Shown piece by piece: positions 45,818 to 55,700 of a DNA stretch of 64,000 nucleotides (within the stretch, counting starts at the first letter, position 1; the number at the start of each line of letters is the position of its first letter). The stretch covers positions 186,001 to 250,000 of the forward strand of contig BDSL01000054.1 of assembly GCA_003116995.1 (NCBI GenBank), in the 5' to 3' direction. The position numbers were made by a program, and so were the translations under genes. Under the pieces are notes generated by a model that did not search any database, was not told the DNA's origin, and saw only the letters and a program-made list of their open reading frames with translations. Origin of the DNA: Yamagishiella unicocca (lineage: Eukaryota; Chlorophyta; Chlorophyceae; Chlamydomonadales; Volvocaceae).

Positions 45818-48800
45818 AAGCAGAATGCGAGTATTACAAGGGAGCCAGAACGGCTCAAGCGCGGAAGCGCAACCAGGCGGGCCCGATGGGCCAGACCACG
45901 ACACGGGTCACTGGGCAAAAGAGCCCGCCCTCACCGGCCGGGAAGGGGCAAAAGCCGAAGGCAGCCAAACACGAGGACACGGAGAAGGCAGCACGCACAA
46001 CTCAAAGCACGGGGAGGAGAACAAGCGCATCCAGACAACACGAACCACCTGCACCAAGCCAGCAGCGAGACGCGAGGAACGCGTCCCGGCAAAACGGGGG
46101 CCCCAAGCCCCAGAACCCAAAAGCACCCACAAAAGACAGCAGAGCGGGGGCCTAAGGCCCAGAAAATCGCACCCGAGTCAGCCGTCGGGTCACTCCTCGG
46201 CACCCGGGCGGCCCGGGAAGACCACCTCCCCCGCGGGCGAGGCGGCGAGGAAGGGGTGATCGGACGGGATGGCCCCCCACCCGCGGGGGGCCAGCCCCAG
46301 CTCGGCAAACGCACTGAGGCGGGCCCAGAAGTCGGCCGTCACCGCTGCGCACACCCGCACCACCGGCATGCGCCCCCCGGGGGCCCCAGCCTGCACCCGA
46401 AACAGGAGGCGGAGCCCCAAACCCAACGCCGCGACGGCCGCCAAGCACACCACATCCCAAACAAGCGGGTGCACCCCCAACGGGGGCCGACCCAGCCACA
46501 AATGCTGCGGGAGCAGGACAACCGCGCCCCCCATCGCCTCCACAAGCTCGTCACGCAATGACAAGGCCACCACACACTCCCAGAAGTGGTGGCGCCGGCG
46601 GCCCGTGGCCATGGACGCTCCGCACGGGCAGGGGGTCGTGGGCGAGCCCCGCGCCAGGAGGGCCGCGTGCATGGGGAAGCCATGGAACCCGTTCATGGCG
46701 AGCCGCCAGAGGGGCGCCTTGTGCGTGTTGTCCCAGCGAAGACGCCAGAGGCGCACCAGAGTGGCCTGAAATTCCCGGAGGGTGGAGGCCAGGGCTGCCG
46801 GGGGAAGGGGAGCCTCCCAGGCCTCCTGAAGGAAGGCCGTATGCTTAGCCGCCAGAGCAGCGAAGGCTGGGCCGAGCTGCAGGATGGTAGCCGACTTGAC
46901 GGTGAGGGAGACAAGGGGAATGGCCGCGGGGCCCACCCGCCAGCCGACACAGCGGGCCAGGCGGCCCCAGGCGTCCGCAGCGGGGGGGGCGGCAGCCGCA
47001 CCCCCCGGGGCCGCCAGAACGAGGAGGGCCGCGATGGCCCAGGTGGCGGGAAGGCGGCCAACGAGGGCGTCGACGCGGGCCAGGCCCGTGGCCCCATCCC
47101 GCATGGAGGCCGGGACGGGGTGGGCGGGGGAGAGGCGGAGGACGTCGCGGAGGACGTCGAGCCGCAGGTACTCGGTACAGCATATGGCGGGGGGCCCCCC
47201 GGCAGCGGCGACAGCGAGGGCCGTCCGGACCCGGCCCAGGGCATTGTAGCACTGGACGGCGACACCCACCGTATCAAGCCCACGCAGCTGGGCGAGGTCG
47301 GGGAAGTCGGTCTCCAGGCCCCGGCCGGTGGCATCGACCAGGAGGGGGTTGCCCCAGAGGGGCGCCGAGAAGCACCAGGGTCCCGGGGCGGCCAGTGTGG
47401 GGTCCAGGATGGTGATGGGCGGGAGATGGGCGAGCGCCGTAATCAGCTGGGCGAGGGCCGGGGAGCCCCGTGGGAGGGGCCGGCCGAGCACCAGCGGGGC
47501 GGCGGTGGTGCGGGCGTCGCCGTGGAGGGGCAGGAGGCACAGGGGGTGGGCCGCGGGGTGGCCGTGGCGCAGGAGGGCGAGGAGGAGCTGGGGCCACTGG
47601 GGGGCAGACGGCAGGAGGCCACACGCGCCGGCCAGGCCTCGCACGGCCAGGACGGCGTGGCGAGCCCGTACGTGGGCTTCGAGAGGGAGGAGGCCGAAGC
47701 CGCCAGCGGAGGGGGGCAGGGCGAGGTAGAGCAGGCCGGCTCCGGCAGGTACACGGTTGGTGCGGGCCTGATGCGCGGCGGGGGTGCAGCGGCGGTCGAC
47801 GAAGGCGGCGGTGGTGGCCTGAAGGGCCGCCCGCAGGCCAGGGGGGGGAGGCCGACGAACTCCATGTGGTAGAGGACACGGCTGAGGGCATAGCCCGAGG
47901 CGGCGAAGGCGCGGCCGAAGGCAGAGAGGGGCAGGGTTGTAGCACGCTGCAGACGGCTGTAGACCCGGTCGAGGTCCACAGGGTACGGTCCAGGGGCGCC
48001 CGCGGTGAAGGTGATGCCGAGGGTGGAGGCGGAGGGGACGACAGCGAGGCGGGGCGCCAGGCCGGCGTCGGGGGCGGCCAGGGGGGCGGCAGTGGCCACC
48101 GGGGTGGGGGGGAGGGGAGGGGCACTGGAGGCCGTGGGGCAGGCGGGGGGCGGGGCGGCGGCAGGGATGGCTCGGGGGCCACCGGGCAGGGGCAGGAGCT
48201 TCACTTTGCGGAGGTTGAGCTGCTGGCCCGACGCGGCGTGGAAGGTGTCCATGGCCGCCAGGAAGCGGGGGACATCCGCAGCATCCCGGAGGAGGGGGGT
48301 GCAGTCATCCGCGTACTGGGAGGCGGTGAGGCGGAGATCGGCGAGGGAGATGCCGATGGCTTCGTGCTGCAGCCAGGAGAGGAGGGCCTGACCGGGAGCG
48401 AGGTAGAGGAGGGGCGCAGCCGGGCACCCCTGTCGAACGCCGGCAGTGATGGGCACCCAACCTGACAGGTGGCCGTTGACGAGGGCGGCAGAGCGGGTGC
48501 CCTGCAGCAGGCGGCGCACCCAGGCAAGGCAGCCAGGGCCCACACCCAAGGCATCCAGGCATTCCAGGAGGAAGGCGCGGTCCACCGTGTCATAGGCCTT
48601 CTGGAAGTCCAGGAACACCACCGCACAGGAGCGAGACTCCGCGCGGAGGAGGGCGGGGAGGAGTTGGAGGAGCAGGACGGAGTCCGAGATGCGCCGGTGC
48701 TGCAGGAAGGCCGTCTGCACTGGGTCGATCGTATCCCCGAGGACGGGGAGAAGGCGGCGGGCCAGGACCCGGGCCAGGGTCCGGTAGTCGGTGTCCAAGA

Positions 48801-50190
48801 GGGTGATGGGGCGGTAGTTGGCGGGGAGGGTGGGGTCCTGGTCCTTGAAGAAGGAGGTGATGACCCCGTCCAGGAAGCCGGCGGGTGCATGGTCGGTGGC
48901 GGCAAAGGCAGTGAAGACGGCGGCGAGGACGGGGGCAAGGGTCGGGGCGTAGTGTTGGTATATCTCGGTGGGGAGGCTGTCTGCACCCGGGGACCGGCCG
49001 GGGGGGCGGTGTGGATCGCAGCCAGCACCTCCGCCGGGGTAACGACGGGGGCGCCCAGGGCGTCCACTGCGGCGGGTGGGCAGCGGCGTCCCAGCGCACG
49101 GAGGGCCTGCAGGACCCGTTGGCGGGCCCGCGGGTCGCCCGCAGGGGCCGTGCAGATGCGCTGCCAGAAGGCCGCAACGATGGAGGGGAGCTCCTGTGGG
49201 TCGGCGCTGACGGAGCCGTCCGGGCGCTGGAGGGCGGGGATGGTGCGACAGGCCGCAGGCGGGCGGAGGTGGCGGGTGATGGTGGGGGAGGGCCGTTCAC
49301 CGGTGCGAAGCCACGTGTGGCGGGTCCGGCGGGCGACACCAGCGGTGGCACGTTGGGCGGCGGCCGCTTCGGCGGAGCGGGCCACGACTGCGGCGGGGAG
49401 GGCCGCCGGCTGTCCCGCCTCAACCGCGGCCAGGGCGGCCTCAGCAGCCGCCCCGGCGGCCGCTTCAACCCCAACCGCACATGTCCGCCTGGCGCGAGCG
49501 GTGAGGTTGAGGCGGGCTGCAGAGACACGGAGGGCCCGTTTGAAGCCCGGCCACCAGTCGAGGAGGTGGGCGGGGGCGGTGGGGGCCGCCGCCACCGCGG
49601 CGGCCAGCCAGGTGCCAAGCTGCTGCTGCAGGTCGGCATGGTCGAGGAAGTGGAGCCGGGTCTTACGTAGGCCGGGGCCGGGGGGCTGGGAGCCAAGGGC
49701 AGGGAGTAGGTGGGTGACGACCAGGCGGTGGTCCGAGGGGGGCCCAGGGGCGACGAAGGCGGCACGGACGGAGGCCGCCAGCTGCGGGGAGGCCATGAGG
49801 CGGTCGATGCGGGAGGCGCCGGAGGGATGGAAATAGGTGTAGGAGCGGCGAGAGGGGTGGGCGCGGCGAAAAACATCCACCAGGCCGGGGCAGGCAGCGG
49901 TGAAAGCGGAGGAGGTGAGGACATCTGCCGGACGTCCTGCGGCCGCAAGGCAGTCCAGGGCGGGGTCGACCACGAAGTTGAAGTCGGCTGCCCAGATGTG
50001 GTGGCCGGGGAGGGCGGCGACGGGGCGGAGGGACTGGTTGATGAAGGCGCGTTGGGCTGCCGCGAGGCTGGAGGGCAGGTAGGCGGTGAGGAGGGTGAAG
50101 GCGTGGCCGCCCCACAGGACTGGGAGGTGGAGGAGGCGGCCGTCGGGGGACACGGTGAGGGCGGGTGCGGGGCCGGGGAAGCAGACCATT
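45818..50190 (-). mobile_element. L1-like LINE, 5'-truncated
   Basis: Minus-strand non-LTR retrotransposon: remnant endonuclease, reverse transcriptase and a C-terminal Cys/His knuckle, then a T/G-rich 3' UTR (about 45818-46189) ending near CCTTGTAATACTCGC. The endonuclease begins in mid-domain at about 50190, so the 5' end is missing. The left boundary is the TCTTT at 45813-45817, beyond which repeat R resumes. Confidence 0.85.
46190..50189 (-). pseudogene. LINE ORF2 (endonuclease / reverse transcriptase), two frameshifts
   Basis: Frame 1 (50189 to about 49000) holds the C-terminal half of an APE-type endonuclease (IWAADFNFVVDPALD, SRIDRLMAS, and PPSDHRLVVTH with the catalytic SDH). Frame 2 (about 49000 to 47845) holds the reverse transcriptase: NYRPITLLD, FLDFQKAYDTVDR (about 48600), GVRQGCPAAPLL, QYADD (about 48310). 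Frame 3 (about 47845 to 46190) holds the C-terminal region with a CPCG..HHFWEC knuckle near 46600. Frames 1-2 break at a 7-G run (49000-49006) and frames 2-3 at an 8-G run (47841-47848). The N-terminal endonuclease part and any ORF1 are absent, so it cannot be autonomous. Apart from the shifts the frame is open, so insertion looks young. Confidence 0.85.
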
Positions 50191-50194
50191 GTAG

Positions 50195-50440
50195 CGAGAT
50201 TTGCCCCATCCGAGACCGTATGAAACTACCGCCGATGCCGAATAAACACTATGTACACGGGTCGGACGAGCACCTCACACGGAGCGCTGGGCCAAAGGAC
50301 GGAATGCAGAATGGCGAACCCTAAAAGGCAAAAATACAAGCGAGCGTCGGGAAGCCGCGCGGAGGATGCTCGTCATGCCATTCCCTGCTTGAAAAAAGCC
50401 GAGATCGTATGTGAGAAGGGCCGGGACCGTGTAATACGAG
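50195..50440 (+). repeat. inverted repeat, left arm
   Basis: Reverse complement of 52390-52635 with moderate divergence. Shared blocks include AAGCGAGCGTCGGGAAGC, GGATGCTCGTCATGCCATTC, GGGCCGGGACCGTGTAATAC-type and TACCGCCGATGCCG. It begins exactly where the LINE coding sequence stops. Confidence 0.8.
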
Positions 50441-50689
50441 CACCGAGCCGTACAATATACTGCCGATGCCGAAAAGGCGTGGCCGGAGAAACAGCTGAGA
50501 CGTGCCGCATTTCCGCTTGGCCGGGAGCACAATAAAAGTCCCGAGTACACAAAATTTACAGCGGGGGCTGGGAAGCTGCGCGCAAAAAGATCGCAAATAA
50601 TGGACCGGGAAATAGCAGCCGCGAACGGACAGGATTGCCACCTGGCAGATGCTTATGAGAGGATCCCTCTAACGGGCGTTTTCGAGAGC

Positions 50690-50945
50690 AGGTGCACGAA
50701 AAGACAATGAACGCCTTGATTTTCAGGGATTGCACGGAAATTCAAGGTTTTCAGTTTCTGAACGTTCAGTCCTGGACTTGATACAATTGAAATTCAGGGT
50801 CGGAGGTTCAATATCAAATCAAGCCTGAACGGCACCTATTCCGGCCCGAAGATACTGAACTGGAACCTGGCCTGCGTTTCATTCAATCAGTGTATTCAAT
50901 GCCTACCGGGATTCAGTCTTGAACAAGGCCCGGACGTTGCCTGAA
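50690..50945. other. TTCAG/CTGAA-rich flank of the satellite
   Basis: AT-richer stretch with many copies of TTCAG and CTGAA (for example GATTGCACGGAAATTCAAGG), leading into the 57-bp array. No gene seen. Confidence 0.5.
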
Positions 50946-51357
50946 CGGTTCAGTTCAATCAGTAGGAATCAGTTCAGTCAGGGGCTGCCCCCCCTACCTG
51001 TCGCCGCACGCACGTTCAGTTCAATCATTTCAGTCAGGGGCTGCCCCCCTTACCTGTCGCTGCACGCGCGTTCAGTTCAATCAGTTCAGTCAGGGGGCTG
51101 CCCCCCTTACCTGTCGCTGCACGCGCGTTCAGTTCAATCAGTTCAGTCAGGGGGCTGCCCCCCTTACCTGTCGCTGCACGCGAGTTCAGTTCAATCAGTT
51201 CAGTCAGGGGCCGCCCCCCCTTACCTGTTGCCGCACTCACGTTCAGTTCAATCAGTTCAGTCAGGGGGCTGCCCCCCTTACCTGTCGCTGCACACGCGTT
51301 CAGTTCAATCAGTTCACTCAGGGGGCTGCCCCCCTTACCTGTCGCTGCGCGCTCGTT
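50946..51357 (+). repeat. 57-bp satellite, about 7 copies
   Basis: Units start GTTCAGTTCAATCAGTTCAG and continue TCAGGGGGCTGCCCCCCTTA, CCTGTCGCTGCACGCG, with starts at about 51014, 51070, 51127, 51184, 51241 and 51298. Each unit contains the short palindrome GGGGGCTGCCCCC. The period is a multiple of three, which keeps long frames open on both strands. Confidence 0.92.
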
Positions 51358-51592
51358 CATTCAATCAGTTCAGTCAGTCCGGGTGGCTGGGCGGCGCTAA
51401 GGGGCGGGCGGGGGGGCGGCCGCGCGCTCGTTCATTCAATCAGTTCAGTCAGTCCGGGTGGCTGGGCGGCGCTAAGGGGCGGGGGTGGCCGCACGCTCGT
51501 TCATTCAATCAGTTCAGTCAATCCGGGTGGCTGGGCGGCGCTAAGGTGGGGGCGGGGGGGCGGCCTTTAGCGCCGCCCAGCCACCCGGACTG
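51358..51592 (+). repeat. second satellite (about 70 bp units) ending in a hairpin
   Basis: Three units of TTCATTCAATCAGTTCAGTC plus CCGGGTGGCTGGGCGGCGCT. The last unit is followed, after a G-rich loop of about 20 nt, by its reverse complement (TTTAGCGCCGCCCAGCCACC), giving a stem of about 25 bp at 51519-51592. Confidence 0.88.
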
Positions 51593-51629
51593 GGGACCTA
51601 AGATACCTCACAACGCAACAAATGAAATG

Positions 51630-52240
51630 TTTAGGTCACCTCAAGCCCGGTTTACCCAGGACAAGAAGGGGGGCCATGTCCTGAACTTAAGAGAGGCAAG
51701 CCGGGCCTAACCCAAGCAGGAAGACCACAGCAAGACCAGCAGACCTGAGCAGATGCCCCGAAAGTAAGGCACCGAAAGACACAGGGACCTCGCTCGCCGC
51801 GCCCAACACAGGTCGCCCCCGACAAAGACACCGGCAGGCATACCGAACATTGCACGAGCAAGGGGGCAATTCCAGAAGTGGTGCAGGCGAGGGGACACCG
51901 GGCCGGCGCTGGCAGCCCAAGAAAGCTCCCCCCAACCATAGGCGACGAATTGCGTAGTATAATGCTGGCGTTACTACTATGTTGGCATTTCCGGTGGCGC
52001 TGCATGCTACTGCTCTGGAAAGGTCAAGCCAGCACCAGAGCCCCAGGACCAGATGGAGCCTACCGGTATGCACAACAGCGCGCGGGTTCCCCACGCACAA
52101 GAATCACAACCCAGCAGGTACGTCAAGGCCAGTCGTCAAGTCCCGGACAGCGCGCGAACCCATCCTCCACACCCTCCACACGCTCTTCCATCCACGCATA
52201 CTAAACCGAAAATAAATACACGATCATCTGCTTCACGAAG
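51630..52240 (-). mobile_element. LINE C-terminal and 3' end fragment
   Basis: The minus strand encodes a remnant knuckle (SPRLHHFWNCPLARAMFG at about 51850-51898) comparable to the HHFWEC motif of the LINE at 46190-50189. The 3' end CTTCTTGTCCTGGGTAAACC, GGGCTTGAGG matches those at 26640 and 42300. Frames are interrupted. Confidence 0.65.
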
Positions 52241-52253
52241 AAGACGGTTCCCG

Positions 52254-52395
52254 TCTTTGCATTAGGATTTTTAGCTCGTTGCAACCTCCATTTGAATCCT
52301 CATAGAAATGGAAGGAACAAAGGGTTCAGAAAGGAAACTTATCTCACACATCGTCCAAGTACGTCACGGGCAGCTTGCCCCCAGGCTGCCTCTAC
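52254..52395 (-). repeat. repeat R, left part (inverted copy)
   Basis: Reverse complement of about 42480-42612: TTTAGCTCGTTGCAACCTCC, CTTATCTCACACATCGTCCA, TACGTCACGGGCAGCTTGCC. It stops at TCTTT (52254-52258). Confidence 0.88.
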
Positions 52396-52640
52396 CCTCG
52401 TATTACACGGTCCCGGCCCTCGGCACATACGATCTCGGCTTTTTTAAACAGGGAATGGCATGACGAGCATCCTCCGTGCAGCTTCCCGACGCTCGCTTCA
52501 TATTAGGGGTCGCCATTTTGCACTCGGCCCAACGGTCCCGCGGTCCGTCTGTGCTGCTCGTCCGATCCGTGTACAGACGCTAAGTTCGACATCGGCGGTA
52601 GGTTTATACGGTACAAATCCCGCTACGACGACATGCTTAA
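52390..52640 (-). repeat. inverted repeat, right arm
   Basis: Counterpart of 50195-50440 (see there). At its end it continues into ATAATGAGGGGTTACAGTGT, which is also related to the minus strand of 42300-42345. Confidence 0.8.
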
Positions 52641-52746
52641 TAATGAGGGGTTACAGTGTCTTCCTATTATTAGTTGAGTGCGGCTGCGGTATGCTAATTT
52701 AAGATACTGGGCCAAGCGACTGGCCTGCGGTTATTGTGGCGCCGTA

Positions 52747-55700
52747 ATGCCTCATCCTGGCAGGGTCGCAGCGCTGGAGCTTGCATCCTATGGACTGACG
52801 CATATGTTGGTTATCCAGGCTGTTGCGCTCGCAAGCCAGATAATGGCTACCGACGCCGTGACGTCTAGGGTGTCAGTGTCCACCGGCATTGAGTTGGCAC
52901 GGGTCTTTGTGGACGTGCGCATTCGCGAAGCCGTCCTAACGAATGATATCTACTGGGAGGAAAGCGACTGGATTGGCTTACAGACACCCTTTGTGTTGCA
53001 GCGAGATTTGCTGATATTGGGCAACAACGACAGCGCGTCACCTGAAACGACGAATCGAATACTAGATTTCGGGTTCATTTTCGAGAAGGTGAGCGCATAG
53101 TAATTGGGACTTAAAGTTCAACATGTCTAGTGAGCCTGCATGTGCTGCCACAGCCTTCGATATTGTGACGTTACGCGCCTCTTTGGCCTCCACCATCAAA
53201 CCCACACTTTGCCTGCCCTCAAGCAACACCATCTTCGCGGCCTAGCGGTAATCTAACACGCCTTTGCTCTCTGTGCGATGCCTCCTCCCCAGGCCCGTTA
53301 CCCCCTCGCGCCAGTTCCTTCTCCTCTCCGCTCACCTTGCCTCCCTCCGTGCCCGTGCCGTACCTCAGGTTCAGCTGGCCGACGGTGTGACCCTGGAGTT
53401 CAGCCGGCTCGTGGTCATGCGGTATCGCATTGGCAACCACAACCGAGCACCTGGTGCGTGCGCGAGGGAGGAAGGCTGGACGCACGCAAATCAACTGGCG
53501 GGGATGCAGCTAGATAGGCGGTCCCGCTGAGTGCGGGCTGTACGCGGGGATGGGCATGCGGGGATGGGCATGGAGAACACGTTTTGGGACTTGGCTTGCA
53601 GCGCAAAGTGAAGGGGGCTGTGCATGGTACGGCAGGGCGGCGCCAGGGCTGTTGCTTTGCGCACGATGTGATGGCCGGAACCGTGCGGTTGCGCTTCTGG
53701 ACTTGGAGTCAGTAGGTTTGAGTGCATTGCGAGGAAATATCGGTTGTTTTGACCTCCACTACGTTGAGCTCAGCTGGCCCATACGGCGCCGACGCGCCGA
53801 CGCGTCAAGAGTCCTAAACGCCGGAGATTTCGCTAGTGCCAATCACGCGACGCCGCTGACGCCATCCAAGCCCCCATCCTTTCGTTCTGCACCCCGCTTT
53901 TGGCCAGGCTTTGACCTCCTGGTGCCCAGCGCTCCAGGCACCAAGTCGATACTCCGCATCTCGGACGGCGTCATTGTGCACCGTGAGTCCGTTCGTGAGG
54001 CGAAGTGGCAGCAGGCGCTTGGGAGCGATGAAGCGGGTTACGTGCCTGGGGCTCGACAGGGCAAGGCGGGGCGGCGGGCTTTTTTGCCGCAGGATTGGGA
54101 CGGTGACTTACGGTTGAGCGGGAGGCCGTGTTTTGCGTCGTAAAACAATGCCGAGTGGACTGGTGGGTGAGTATATAGGTGTTTGTTGGCTAGGTGCGTG
54201 TGGCGCTGTGGTGAGGCGGGGCCAGGCTAGCTCCGACAGCCTCCGACGCAGGCGCGCCAACCAACCTAAGGGAGCACTGTCATCCGACCCCACGCCCTCG
54301 CCCTCGTCCGCCGCCACACTCGCCACGCCCTCGCCCTCGTCCGCTGCCACGCTCGCCACACACACACACGTTGGACCAGCGGTGTATTGCCACACCTTGA
54401 TGGAAGGAAAGCCAACATACCTTTGTTTGGGTTGGTTGCTTCGCCGTGGAGTCTCGCGGCTCAGCGCCACACAAATCCGCACCTCGCTTACGGGGCTCCC
54501 TCCCTCCTGCCCGTGTATGTACGCATGTGCCAACCCACAGGGGCATGCTACCCCGTGGCCAATCAAATACAGGTGGGTGCGGCAGCTGACGTGTATGCGC
54601 CAGCTGACGTGTTATCATGGCCGTGTTACCGTGGCGTATGCCAGAGTAAGGTGGTGCAGGGTTGCTCACGTCACGAATTCTCCGCCACTTAGTGCTGCTG
54701 CCTGACCCGGGGTCGGTCGGGAGCCCAGGACGCTACGGCTTTACATGTCCTACCCTCCATAGCGCATTGGGACAGGCGAGCCTTTGGACGGGCGCAGTAA
54801 ACATGTCGAGAGCGGCAAGCAGAGAATGGCACCGCTGAATTTCAATGGAGTCCGCAGCTGTTCGGCAACAGGGGGTCAGTTGTGGCATCTACCAAGTGTC
54901 GATAGGTCAAAACCTCCATGTCGAAACCCTCGTCCCTACCACTACCACCACCACTCCCCCAGTTTTCCTGCTAGCGCCCAAAACCGGTTCTGCGAAACGT
55001 TTCCGTGCGTCGCGCGGGGTCCTCGCTTCCTGTCGTCTCGCCGTAGCCGCTTTAGCTTAGCCGCCAAAGGTCATATTACGACCTTCGGCTTTAGTATCCC
55101 CAACCCAGTTCTCCAGCATGCATTTCAAAACGTCTGTCCTAAACGGTTTTTTCGGGCATCCACGGGTCTTCCTCGAACCACCACCACCACCACCGCAACC
55201 ACCGCAACCGTACGTGAAAGACGCCTCGTCTTCCTCCTCCTCCCGCCCTTCTACGCAGTACGTGGGCCTAAGCCCGCGGCCGGCCTTCCTCCCCGGCAAC
55301 CAGAGCGTCGAGAATTTGCAGCCCCAGCCCACAAGTTGCACCAACAGCACCGCTGCGCCGCCCCTGGAGCAGTGCTGGGCATACCGCGGCTTCTACCGCG
55401 ACTTTTCGGTTGCTGGAGCGGACGTGGACAAGTACGACAAGGTCTTCCCCAACAATATCGCCGTCCACCTGCTGCGGGTAGGCCGACACCGTGTCGTACG
55501 CGTGTGGTCCATCGGTGGTTGGACGGCCGATGCAATTTTGGCGGCCTTTGCCTCTGCCAGGAGGTTTGGCTGTGAGGTTAGCGTTGCTATGGCCCAAGCT
55601 CACCTTACCCCAGCCGTGTGAAGTGTGCTCCGAAACCCTCCCAAACCCTCCATCCGCCAGGAGATATACGTGTGTGGGATCCTGATGACTGACGAGTGCG

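Noticed and set aside
45804..46259. 151-codon plus-strand basic frame resembling a nucleic-acid binding protein
   Set aside because: It is antisense to the LINE 3' UTR and has no zinc knuckle; composition alone explains it.
46586..50324. Long plus-strand frames (up to 455 codons) opposite the LINE
   Set aside because: They are antisense shadows of the reverse transcriptase gene, Gly/Arg-rich and without motifs.
50919..51710. 264-codon frame with 19-residue repeats (plus strand), and a matching one on the minus strand
   Set aside because: The 57-bp satellite period is a multiple of three, so several frames stay open. There are no coding features outside the array.
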